DNA from: Vasconcelosia minhoensis LEGE 07310
GTDB lineage: Bacteria; Cyanobacteriota; Cyanobacteriia; Phormidesmidales; Phormidesmidaceae
Assembly: GCF_015207255.1 (NCBI RefSeq)
Contig: NZ_JADEXG010000030.1
Span: 1 to 57,066 of the forward strand
DNA: 57,066 nt
Direction of reading: 5' to 3'
The notes beneath the pieces were generated by a model. That model was given only the letters and a program-made list of their open reading frames with translations. It was not told where the DNA came from and did not search any database. This document shows, piece by piece, positions 8,162 through 15,578 of the stretch. A program made the position numbers and the translations under genes. Positions within the stretch are counted from its first letter, which is position 1. Every line of letters starts with the position of its first letter.

Positions 8162-8500
8162 TTACGAGACGGCAAAATCGGTAATTTTTCGGCGTTCTGG
8201 AGATTTGTAGGCGAGGACGATTTGGTCTTTGGGAATATCGAGGTCGGTCAGTTCGTTGGCAATGCCGGTTTCGGTGCCATCGTGCTGAATCCAAACTTTT
8301 TCACCGATGATGTCGATGTGGATCAGCGTACCGTAGATGCGGCGGTCGTTTTGCCAGCCGGTTTCGATTAGCAGGTAGTGGTGATTGTCTTTGTCGATCG
8401 CGAGGTAGGCGTCAGCATCGGGGTCTGGGCCTAAGAATTCCAGGAAGTCTTGCAGGACCTGAATGATCGTTTGTTGCAGGATTAGGACGGGGGTAGCCAT
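8162..8500 (-). CDS. XisI-family protein
   Basis: A 112-residue protein of the XisI family, first noted beside the fdxN-element excision gene in heterocyst formers. The signature is plain: NHHYLLIETGWQNDRRIYGT, then LIHIDI, KVWIQHDGTETGIA and a DFAV ending. XisI normally sits directly after xisH, a nuclease-like partner. No xisH is present here; hsdS is upstream and an antitoxin-like gene downstream. XisI members are numerous in cyanobacteria without excision elements, so a role in element excision should not be assumed. Confidence 0.85.
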   Translation of the reverse strand: MATPVLILQQTIIQVLQDFLEFLGPDPDADAYLAIDKDNHHYLLIETGWQNDRRIYGTLIHIDIIGEKVWIQHDGTETGIANELTDLDIPKDQIVLAYKSPERRKITDFAVS

Positions 8501-8556
8501 GTGAGGGTTGGTGAACGGCGTTTGGGGTGCAGTGAGAGAAGTTGCGGGCTGGTGGG

Positions 8557-9753
8557 TTAGAGGTCGCCTTGGAAGGCGCGCTGGAGCAGAGAGTTGAAAA
8601 AGTTATCTGATTGCGTCAAGTGTTCTTTTAAACGAGAACTAACAAATCGGAGCTTTTTAGCAAAATTGAGATAATCGATTTGGAGCTGACGCGGAGGTAA
8701 GAGTGCGGGGAAACTCTTTAATTGCGTTTTATTGATTGTGGCTATTCCCGTCGTTTGTTTGGCTGCCCTTAGAAAAAATCGCTTTCCTCGTTCGCTGCCA
8801 ATGTGTGCTGAAAGGTATCCAGGCTCAGCAATAAAAACATCTGGTCTAACACAAAAAATATGGTTTTGATGAATGCAGGTTTGAACCTCTCCATTCCAAA
8901 TTGCACCTCTGCCCAACTTATCAGGATCACCACCTTCGGTTAGCAATACATCACCAGTCTTCAAAGCATATCTATCAATATCTGACGGTAGAACACTGAT
9001 CTCTTTTATCTCAGATAGATCTAGGTATCCGTCTTGTACGTTCGCAACTCTCATGTAGGGAACTGATACCGTCTTGGACGAGTCAACCTTCTTGCCTTTG
9101 GCTATCCCCGATTGAATGAGACAAAAATCTTCTAACGGTGCTACTTTCCATCCTTTTGGGTTAGTCACTGGATCGCCGAACATTTCTAAGAATGCTGAGC
9201 GTAGCAGGTCTTCGGTAAGCGCGATCGCACTCTGACGTTTCCGGCGCACAGCATCCGCTTTATCCAGAATGGCCGCAATCCGACGCTGCTCATCAAGAGG
9301 CGGGAGAGGAATAAAGTATTTCTTTACGATTGAGTCAGAAACGGCAGGATAACTAGCACCTGTACTCTGCCGTGTCATGTCTTCGACGAAGTAAGGACTA
9401 CGAACCCAATAATACAAATATCGAGAATCTAACTGATTGGTTTTAGGTCTCAGAACAGTGAAACCAGTCGAAGCGGTAGCACTGTCGATTGAATAGTTAA
9501 CTTGAGCAACTGCATTTAGATTAGGTCTGACTGTTGAAACTAAAACGTCGCCATCTTTGACTAATTGTCTTGCTCGGCTAGGTGCTTCATGAGCGTAGAT
9601 TTCACTGACTTCTTCTATTTGCTTTGATTCTCTATTAACTGAAGCGATATCTATATACGCCAAAGACCGATTAGTTTCACATTTACGAGGATCCCATTTA
9701 CTTACGGGAGAAACAAGCTGTCCTATTGACACAGTCTCATATGCCCATCTCAT
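8557..9753 (-). CDS. hsdS: Type I restriction enzyme, S (specificity) subunit
   Basis: The 398-residue DNA-recognition subunit. It has two target-recognition domains (about 1-150 and 195-360), each followed by a conserved helical spacer. The first spacer carries IPLPPLDEQRRIAAILDKAD (about 150-170), and the protein ends NSLLQRAFQGDL, the usual end of the second repeat. The start ATG overlaps a stop codon (ATGA) belonging to a degenerate copy of the hsdM 3' end at 9750-9794. This implies hsdS once lay directly after hsdM in a 4-bp-overlap operon. Today 3 kb of other genes separate them. Confidence 0.93.
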   Translation of the reverse strand: MRWAYETVSIGQLVSPVSKWDPRKCETNRSLAYIDIASVNRESKQIEEVSEIYAHEAPSRARQLVKDGDVLVSTVRPNLNAVAQVNYSIDSATASTGFTVLRPKTNQLDSRYLYYWVRSPYFVEDMTRQSTGASYPAVSDSIVKKYFIPLPPLDEQRRIAAILDKADAVRRKRQSAIALTEDLLRSAFLEMFGDPVTNPKGWKVAPLEDFCLIQSGIAKGKKVDSSKTVSVPYMRVANVQDGYLDLSEIKEISVLPSDIDRYALKTGDVLLTEGGDPDKLGRGAIWNGEVQTCIHQNHIFCVRPDVFIAEPGYLSAHIGSERGKRFFLRAAKQTTGIATINKTQLKSFPALLPPRQLQIDYLNFAKKLRFVSSRLKEHLTQSDNFFNSLLQRAFQGDL

Positions 9754-9794
9754 CTAAGCAATTCCTCCAACGCATCCTAATCTGTCCAAATCTT
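9750..9794 (-). pseudogene. Remnant of hsdM 3' end (scar 1) at the hsdS start
   Basis: On the minus strand this stretch reads K-I-W-T-D-stop-D-A-L-E-E-L-L-R-stop, aligning codon for codon with the true hsdM end (E-I-R-Q-D-L-D-E-L-E-R-M-L-G-stop). By hand 30 of 45 bases are identical. An internal TAG shows decay. Its final TGA overlaps the hsdS ATG, the arrangement expected at an intact hsdM-hsdS junction. Confidence 0.65.
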
Positions 9795-9869
9795 ATTTTT
9801 GACCAAAATGGCCTACTATCGGGCTTGTTCGCCTTGCCAAAATTATTACTCTATAAGAGATACACCTAC

Positions 9870-10103
9870 TTAACCTGCTAATCTGAGTTCGGCTTGAATC
9901 GGCAGCTCTAACGGCATACTCGAATTTAGGCGAGTTGAGAAGAAGAGAATTTCTAGATTTTCGATCGCCCCCGAATCAGGATTCAAGCGGGCAATGATTT
10001 CATCACCGATCTCATCAGACTCCTGATCAGAATAAGGAGCACAGGTGTCGATGTAAAGAATATCGCCTAGTTTGTCGTAGCGAAATGTCAGGTTTTTGTC
10101 CAT
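9870..10103 (-). CDS. DUF2283 domain-containing protein
   Basis: A ~77-residue protein with the DUF2283 pattern: LTFRYDKLGDILYIDTC followed by EIIARLNPDSGAIENLEIL. These small proteins are common beside nucleases and toxin-antitoxin genes; function is unknown. The Met at 10103 places the beta-rich core at the N-terminus; an upstream Met at 10118 adds five residues. It forms a tandem pair with another DUF2283 gene just upstream and is the last cargo gene before hsdS. Confidence 0.75.
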   Translation of the reverse strand: MDKNLTFRYDKLGDILYIDTCAPYSDQESDEIGDEIIARLNPDSGAIENLEILFFSTRLNSSMPLELPIQAELRLAG

Positions 10104-10148
10104 TCCAAATCTGTTCAAAACTTATTATCGAGTATCGAAAACATTCTG

Positions 10149-10361
10149 TTAGACGGCAAAAGTTTCAAAGGCAACGCGAACGGGTTCTGACGAGGCAGGC
10201 ATAAAATTGAGCTTTTCAAATCCAATCACTTTCCCTTGGGCGTCTTTCATCAATACCACCTCATCCCCCGTTTCTTCGACTTCAAACTCATCTTCAGGAC
10301 TACCAAACCAAACCGTTAGCGTGTTGCCAATCCGATCATGAAAAACCTTTACTTGTGCCAT
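10149..10361 (-). CDS. DUF2283 domain-containing protein (second copy)
   Basis: A 70-residue DUF2283-type protein: AQVKVFHDRIGNTLTVWFG, then VVLMKDAQGKVIGFEKLNF. It is only distantly similar to the neighbouring DUF2283 protein, so the pair is not a recent duplication. Position 10361 was chosen because the domain begins at once after it; an upstream Met at 10406 would add an atypical leader. It lies 46 bp from the other DUF2283 gene and 67 bp from the Uma2 pair. Confidence 0.7.
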   Translation of the reverse strand: MAQVKVFHDRIGNTLTVWFGSPEDEFEVEETGDEVVLMKDAQGKVIGFEKLNFMPASSEPVRVAFETFAV

Positions 10362-10427
10362 AATTCTTTTCTTCTGTTCGCCAGGCAGCATAGGCCAGCG
10401 CCTCATAGATATATCGTTTTAAGACGC

Positions 10428-10997
10428 CTAGCGTCCCTGCAAAATCTGTGACGGGGTGAGCGTCAAAACGCCAAACAGCAGTGAGGCAATTGGGGTATCT
10501 CCCTCATAGACGGTTTCCTCATACAGCCCTTCCACCCACTCCAGCAGCGTCACCTTTTGCCGCATCGGGTCCACAATCCAATATTCCGCAATCCCCCGGG
10601 CGGCATACTCAGCCCGCTTATAGCGATAATCTCGACTCTCCTGTCTCGGACTCACCACCTCAACCACCAGCAGCGGCGGCGGCATGTCTGGCATCACCGT
10701 CGAGCGGCTGGCCCCTTCCAGCGCGGTTGCCAAATCTTCAGATAGCACCATCACATCCGGGAAGCGCGTCGTTGCCCCTGCACCACTGACTACAATCTCA
10801 GTCTTCATCGTCAAACGGTGCGGTGGAATGCCCCGCTGAGCAAAATAGATCACCAAAAACATGGCGATCCGGCGGTTCAAATCGCTTTCAGGCGGCATTT
10901 CGACTAGCTCCCCATTCACCAGCTCGTATTGAGTCTCTGTGCCAGGGTCATAGTTGAGGTACGCTTGCAGCGTCATGGGTTTAGATGCCAGAGTCAT
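10428..10997 (-). CDS. Uma2-family endonuclease (tandem copy A)
   Basis: A 189-residue Uma2 (DUF820) protein with the restriction-endonuclease-like fold. The active-site elements are visible: TTRFPDVMVL (Asp), [20 protein letters not shown] (Glu, Lys region), and the IAEYWIVDP strand. It is nearly identical to copy B (11049-11618) except for a short divergent patch around residues 40-70. The duplication includes the upstream leader up to about 11040, making a ~621-bp tandem unit. The target and physiological role of Uma2 proteins are not known. Confidence 0.88.
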   Translation of the reverse strand: MTLASKPMTLQAYLNYDPGTETQYELVNGELVEMPPESDLNRRIAMFLVIYFAQRGIPPHRLTMKTEIVVSGAGATTRFPDVMVLSEDLATALEGASRSTVMPDMPPPLLVVEVVSPRQESRDYRYKRAEYAARGIAEYWIVDPMRQKVTLLEWVEGLYEETVYEGDTPIASLLFGVLTLTPSQILQGR

Positions 10998-11048
10998 CGG
11001 AGCTACGCCTCTATCAACTGAGCAGAGCTGATCCTCATTTTAAGACGC

Positions 11049-11618
11049 CTAGCGTCCCTGCAAAATCTGTGCAGGGGTGAGCGTCAAAACGCCAAACAGC
11101 GGTGAGGCAATTGGGTTATCTCCCTCATAGACGGTTTCCTCATACAGCCCTTCCACCCACTCCAGCAGCGTCACCTTTTGCCGCATCGGGTCCACGATCC
11201 AATATTCCGCAATCCCCCGGGCGGCATACTCAGCCCGCTTGTAGCGATAATCTCGGCTCTCCTGTCTTGGGCTCACCACCTCAACCACCAGCAGCGGCGG
11301 CGGCATCTCTGGCATCACCGTCGAGCGGCTGGCCCCTTCCAGCGCGGTTGCCAAATCTTCAGATAGCACCATCACATCCGGAAAGCGCGTCGTTGCCCCT
11401 GCACTGCTGACTACAATCTCGGTTCCCATTCTGACCCGATAGCTAGGAATTCCCTGGTTTAGGAAAAAGGCAAATAATAGCGATGCAATTCGCTGATTTA
11501 GATCGCTCTCAGGCGGCATTTCAACTAGCTCCCCATTCACCAGCTCGTATTGAGTCTCTGTGCCAGGGTCATAGTCGAGGTACGCTTGCAGCGTCATGGG
11601 TTTAGATGCCAGAGTCAT
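11049..11618 (-). CDS. Uma2-family endonuclease (tandem copy B)
   Basis: A 189-residue paralogue of copy A with the same catalytic elements ([14 protein letters not shown]) and the same C-terminus TLTPAQILQGR. Residues 44-66 differ strongly (QRIASLLFAFFLNQGIPSYR against RRIAMFLVIYFAQRGIPPHR in A), while the flanks are nearly base-identical. It begins shortly after a second copy of the hsdM 3' end (11656-11700). A nested mini-frame in the leader (MKISSAQLIEA) is also duplicated in front of copy A. Confidence 0.88.
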   Translation of the reverse strand: MTLASKPMTLQAYLDYDPGTETQYELVNGELVEMPPESDLNQRIASLLFAFFLNQGIPSYRVRMGTEIVVSSAGATTRFPDVMVLSEDLATALEGASRSTVMPEMPPPLLVVEVVSPRQESRDYRYKRAEYAARGIAEYWIVDPMRQKVTLLEWVEGLYEETVYEGDNPIASPLFGVLTLTPAQILQGR

Positions 11619-11655
11619 CGGAGCTACGCCTCTATCAACTGAGCAGAGCTGATCT

Positions 11656-11715
11656 TCATCCTAGCAACCCCTCCAGCTCATCCAGATCCTGCCGAATCTT
11701 AATCAGAATTTTCAT
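11656..11715 (-). pseudogene. Copy of hsdM 3' end as a 19-codon mini-ORF (scar 2)
   Basis: The minus strand reads MKILIKIRQDLDELEGLLG then TGA. The last 15 codons (11656-11700) match the end of hsdM in 39 of 45 bases by hand alignment. The ATG overlaps the stop of the C39-like gene (ATGA), so the fragment could still be translated. It marks the boundary between the peptidase-like cargo and the Uma2 cargo. Confidence 0.72.
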
Positions 11716-12143
11716 TCAGCAATCATAATCGTCAAACCATTTGTTAGCCGAAAAGCAGCCTCAAAATGAGATCGATTTACCTGACGTTTTCCTACCAATG
11801 GATCTAACACTGTCACATCATTCTCATCGGTTTCTCCAACCACTAATGAATGAATCCCCCTGACTCGATCAATTGGCATCAGCCCAACGTACACAATGGG
11901 ATACAACCCCTGCGCTACCAGGTCATCCAACTGCACCATCGTCAGGTTTGCCTTACGCGCTTTTACAAAACCTACCTGCCGCGCCGCCTCAACCGCTTGC
12001 AAAGCCTCCGTTCCAAAGATTGTGCAATCGCACAATCGGCGCAACTCAGACTCGGAAATGACAGTCCCCGCCTCCGCTAAAACCATTCGCAAGCAAGCCG
12101 GTACACAAGAGTCAGGCGTTTCCTGCGGATAAAAAGGCGGCAT
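11712..12143 (-). CDS. C39-like cysteine peptidase domain protein
   Basis: A 143-residue single-domain protein with papain-like C39 features: QETPDSCVPACLRMVLA near the N-terminus (Q7, C13), GIHSLVVGE with H98, and VLDPL with D114, giving a complete Q-C-H-D set. In ABC exporters such domains cut leader peptides; stand-alone forms are of uncertain use. No transporter or peptide precursor is nearby. The gene overlaps the upstream unknown gene by 32 bp, so they form a translationally coupled pair inserted between hsdM and hsdS. Confidence 0.72.
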   Translation of the reverse strand: MPPFYPQETPDSCVPACLRMVLAEAGTVISESELRRLCDCTIFGTEALQAVEAARQVGFVKARKANLTMVQLDDLVAQGLYPIVYVGLMPIDRVRGIHSLVVGETDENDVTVLDPLVGKRQVNRSHFEAAFRLTNGLTIMIAE

Positions 12144-12528
12144 TGATCGCGTCTTCCCGTTCCCTATAGCACGCCATCCCTGCCGACTTCATGACCGTTG
12201 GTTGAGTAGCTGAAATAATTCCCCGCGAAAACGCACTCACCAAAACCTCGCCCACCTCGCCCACGACGCCAATATGTGGATAAGCCAGCCCCACCGCTAC
12301 TGACCAGATATCGCCCCCGGCAATCAATCGCGGCTCCAGCGCCGTAAACCGATCTGAAAGCACCCGCAGCAGCCAATCATTCACAACCGTTTGCGCGATC
12401 GCTGCCGAAATCGGTAACGCCTCAGACTCAGGCGTAGCCAGCCATCCCGTCAGCAGTCCCTGAACCGCCGCTAGCCGCTCCGGAGGCAGGGTTGCTAATT
12501 GTTCACAGGTCACATCGGCTGAATCCAT
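12112..12528 (-). CDS. Hypothetical protein paired with the C39-like peptidase
   Basis: A 138-residue protein I do not recognise. It is mainly helical and acidic in its first 70 residues (PPERLAAVQGLLTGWLATPE), has no signal peptide or membrane segment, and a small glycine-rich stretch VAVGLAYPHIGVVGEVGE. Its 3' end overlaps the peptidase-like gene by 32 bp. The tight coupling suggests a substrate, inhibitor or antitoxin-like partner of that protein, but this is inference only. Confidence 0.6.
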   Translation of the reverse strand: MDSADVTCEQLATLPPERLAAVQGLLTGWLATPESEALPISAAIAQTVVNDWLLRVLSDRFTALEPRLIAGGDIWSVAVGLAYPHIGVVGEVGEVLVSAFSRGIISATQPTVMKSAGMACYREREDAINAAFLSAGNA

Positions 12529-12642
12529 CCTGGCCTCCCTATCACTGCAACGGCCAAATGCGCTAATAAGATCATACTCGCTCAGCCTACGCTAGCGCTT
12601 TCTGCCCACTCGGCAGCAACAGCTAATCTTAGTCCAGCTCAA

Positions 12643-12688
12643 ATCGCGGCGCAGCGCGTCATAGCATCGCGGCGCAGCGCGTCATAGC
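12643..12688. repeat. Two exact tandem copies of a 23-bp unit
   Basis: ATCGCGGCGCAGCGCGTCATAGC occurs twice head to tail (12643-12665 and 12666-12688) between hsdM and the first cargo gene. It contains GC-rich inverted symmetry. The remainder of the 12529-12713 gap shows nothing clear. Confidence 0.8.
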
Positions 12689-12713
12689 TTGAAACCGAGT
12701 TGGAGCCTGCCAC

Positions 12714-14198
12714 TCACCCCAGCATCCGCTCCAACTCATCCAGATCCTGCCGAATCTCGCCCTCCAGCGCCCGCAGCTTCTGCAAGATCACCTTCGGCGG
12801 GTCGTACTCCACTTCCTCATACTCAATTTCCTTATAGCGGTTAATCGACAGGTCATAGGCATTCGCCGTAATCTCCGCCTTGGGCACCCAAAACGCTTTG
12901 CCAGTCCGGTCGGTATCCTGCTTCGGATCGCGGGCCTTCCAGCGCTTTAGCAGGTCAGGGATATCGTTTTCTTCAACCGGCTGGCGCTTATCATCCAGCG
13001 AAAACCCATCCGCCGCCATGTCATAAAACCAAACCGTATCCGTCCCATCCTGACTCACCCCGATTTTGGTAAACGCCAGAATCGCCGTAGACACCCCCGC
13101 ATAGGGCTTAAACACCCCCGACGGCATCGAAATCACCCCGTCTAGCTTGTGCTCCTCGATCAGCATCCGCCGCAGCTCCTTATGCGCTTTGCTGCTGCCA
13201 AACAGCACCCCGTCCGGCACAATCACCGCTGCCCGGCCGCCTTTCTTCAGCAGGCGCAAAAACAGGGCCATAAACAGCAGCTCCGTCTTCGTCGTTTTGA
13301 TTACCTTGGCCAGATCCTTGGCAATGGTCGATTTCTCCACCGACCCCTTAAACGGCGGATTCGCCAGCACCACCGTAAACGCCTCCTCCACCCCCGCATG
13401 GTCCTCCGACAGCGAATCGCGCGCCTCAATCTTGGGCTGCTCAATGCCGTGCAGCATCAGGTTCATGCTGCCAATCCGCAGCATCGTGGCGTCAAAGTCA
13501 AAGCCGTGGAACATGCCCTGGTTGAAATGCGCCCGGTTGCCAGCGGCATTCAGCACCTGGTTGCCCTGACTATCCTTCAGGCCGCGCAGATATTCCGCCG
13601 CCGCCACCAAAAAGCCACCGGTGCCGCAGGCCGGGTCGCAGATGATGTCGTGGGGGCCGGGTGCCAGCAGCTCGACCATCATTTTGATAATGTGCCGGGG
13701 CGTGCGGAACTGGCCATTGGTGCCCGCCGTGCTCAGCTTCGAGAGCATGTACTCGTAGAGGTCACCCTTGGTATCCCGGTCTTCCATTGGGATCTGGTCG
13801 ATCTGGGCGACCACGCTGGCCAGCAGCGCCGGAGAGCCGATCAGAAAGACGGCATCTTGCATGTGGCGGGCATAGGGGCTATCGGCCACCTCACCGCCCA
13901 GGGTTTTAATAAACGGAAACGCCTGATCCCGAACCGTTCGCAGCATCGCCTCGGCATCGTCCAGATGCTTAAACTGCGACCAGCGGCACGGCTGGCTGTC
14001 CGCCGAAAAGACCGGCTGCTCCATCGGGCGGCCCAGCTGCTGAGCCTTAGATTCCTTCGCCAGCTCCAGGTCATCCAGCCGCTTGATAAACAGCAGGTAA
14101 GAAATCTGCTCAATCACCGACAGGGGATTGCTGATGCCGTTATTCCAAAACGTCGTCCAGAGGCGATCGACCTTCGACTTCAGTTCCCCTGTAATCAT
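12714..14198 (-). CDS. hsdM: Type I restriction-modification methyltransferase, M subunit
   Basis: A 494-residue N6-adenine DNA methyltransferase. It has an N-terminal helical HsdM_N domain (about 1-140), the SAM-binding motif I CDPACGTGGFLVAA (187-200), and the catalytic motif IV LANPPFKG (N280-P-P-F283). The tail IRQDLDELERMLG is a short coiled-coil end. It methylates the site chosen by HsdS and also joins the restriction complex. The frame is intact. Two extra copies of its last ~45 bases occur downstream. It is the first gene of the operon, with hsdS 3 kb away. Confidence 0.95.
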   Translation of the reverse strand: MITGELKSKVDRLWTTFWNNGISNPLSVIEQISYLLFIKRLDDLELAKESKAQQLGRPMEQPVFSADSQPCRWSQFKHLDDAEAMLRTVRDQAFPFIKTLGGEVADSPYARHMQDAVFLIGSPALLASVVAQIDQIPMEDRDTKGDLYEYMLSKLSTAGTNGQFRTPRHIIKMMVELLAPGPHDIICDPACGTGGFLVAAAEYLRGLKDSQGNQVLNAAGNRAHFNQGMFHGFDFDATMLRIGSMNLMLHGIEQPKIEARDSLSEDHAGVEEAFTVVLANPPFKGSVEKSTIAKDLAKVIKTTKTELLFMALFLRLLKKGGRAAVIVPDGVLFGSSKAHKELRRMLIEEHKLDGVISMPSGVFKPYAGVSTAILAFTKIGVSQDGTDTVWFYDMAADGFSLDDKRQPVEENDIPDLLKRWKARDPKQDTDRTGKAFWVPKAEITANAYDLSINRYKEIEYEEVEYDPPKVILQKLRALEGEIRQDLDELERMLG

Positions 14199-14273
14199 GC
14201 GCTGAGTCCTTGATGAATGCAGTAGCTCTATACCTTACCGCCTTCCGCCATTATGCCCAGCTGAAATAAGCAA

Positions 14274-15551
14274 CTAAGGCAAAATTGCGTCTAGTCGGAT
14301 TAACGTTTGCAGCAGCACATTGGCTCCGTGGACGCAGTCTTCAGGTGAGGTATATTCCGCTTCGGAATGGCTGACGCCATCAGCGCTGGGGACGAAAATC
14401 ATGCCCATGGCGGTAATCCGGCCCAGCTCCAGGGCGTCGTGACCGGCGCGGCTGGGCAGGTGTAGGTGGCTCAGGTTCAGATCCTGGCAGACCGTCTGGA
14501 TGACTTGCTGGACGGCGGCAGCGGCGGGGGTGGGCTCAACGTAGAGCAGGGGCTCGATCGCGATTTTTGTTCGGGTTTTGAGCGCGATCGCATCCAGCTT
14601 TTGCTCCAGCTGCTGCGTCATCGCCTCCAGGCTCTCGGGCGACAGGTCGCGCATATCCACCGACAGCGTCACCTGCCCCGGCACAATATTGACGGCATTG
14701 GGAGACACCTCGAGCTGGCCCACCGTCGCCACGGGCTGGCTGGGCTGGGCTAGAGCAATCTGCCGGACAGCCAAGACCGTCTCGGCAGCGGCGACGAGGG
14801 CATCTTGGCGCATATCCATCGGCGTCGTCCCAGCGTGGTTGGCCTGGCCAGTAATCGTAATCCGGCTGCGGTGAATGCCGACCACGCCCTGGACGATGCC
14901 AACGGTCTTCTGCTGATATTCTAAAACGATGCCCTGCTCGACATGCAGCTCGACAAAGGCGGCTAGGTCGGTCCGACGGGCGGTCGCCAGCTGCTCCCAG
15001 CTGCCGCCGAGCATTTCCAGACAGTCCTGAATCGGCGCATCGACGTTGGTTTGATAGCGTTCAGGCGCATCTAGCAGGGCCGTGCCCGCGATCGCCTGAC
15101 AGCCGATCATCGTATTTTCTTCATCGCTGAAGACGATCACTTCGACGGGATGGTTTAGCCGCTGGCCGCGATCTCGCAAGGCCCGCACCGCCTCAATCCC
15201 CGCTAGCACGCCGAGCACGCCGTCATAGCGCCCGCCGGAAGGTACCGTGTCGATGTGGGAGCCGGTCGCCAGCGCCGGGGCGTCCGCAACCTCTCCCTCG
15301 TAGCGGCCAATCAGGTTTCCCGCTGCATCCGTCCGCACCTGCATCCCTGCCTCGACCATCCACTGCTGCACCCGATAGCGGGCCTGGATATCCTCCGGCG
15401 TAAAGGCCAGCCGACAGAGGCTGCCATCGGGCCGCTGGCCAATCTTGGCGAGCGACTCAATATGGTCATTTAGCCGCTGACCGTCAATTCCAACAATCGA
15501 AAGCACTGTCATAGATGTTCCCTCTGGCCCGCTGATGCTAAGTTTACTCAA
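14274..15551 (-). CDS. M20-family amidohydrolase (allantoate / N-carbamoyl-amino-acid hydrolase type)
   Basis: A 425-residue zinc hydrolase of the hydantoinase/carbamoylase branch of peptidase family M20. Metal and catalytic motifs are visible: ATGSHIDTVPSGGRYDGVLG, VIVFSDEENT, VELHVEQGIVLE, and the C-terminal SRAGHDALELG with SADGVSHSEAEYT. Such enzymes cleave N-carbamoyl or ureido C-N bonds and release ammonia, so it may salvage nitrogen from allantoate or similar compounds; the substrate cannot be told from sequence. Starts at 15551 or 15512 are both plausible. No other purine-degradation gene is visible here; purE nearby is biosynthetic. Confidence 0.85.
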   Translation of the reverse strand: MSKLSISGPEGTSMTVLSIVGIDGQRLNDHIESLAKIGQRPDGSLCRLAFTPEDIQARYRVQQWMVEAGMQVRTDAAGNLIGRYEGEVADAPALATGSHIDTVPSGGRYDGVLGVLAGIEAVRALRDRGQRLNHPVEVIVFSDEENTMIGCQAIAGTALLDAPERYQTNVDAPIQDCLEMLGGSWEQLATARRTDLAAFVELHVEQGIVLEYQQKTVGIVQGVVGIHRSRITITGQANHAGTTPMDMRQDALVAAAETVLAVRQIALAQPSQPVATVGQLEVSPNAVNIVPGQVTLSVDMRDLSPESLEAMTQQLEQKLDAIALKTRTKIAIEPLLYVEPTPAAAAVQQVIQTVCQDLNLSHLHLPSRAGHDALELGRITAMGMIFVPSADGVSHSEAEYTSPEDCVHGANVLLQTLIRLDAILP

Positions 15552-15578
15552 TCTTTCCGGCTTGAGCTGATGTCGCTG

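Noticed and set aside
13149-14213. A 354-codon plus-strand frame inside hsdM
   Set aside because: Antisense shadow of hsdM; rich in His/Arg/Gln with no recognisable fold.
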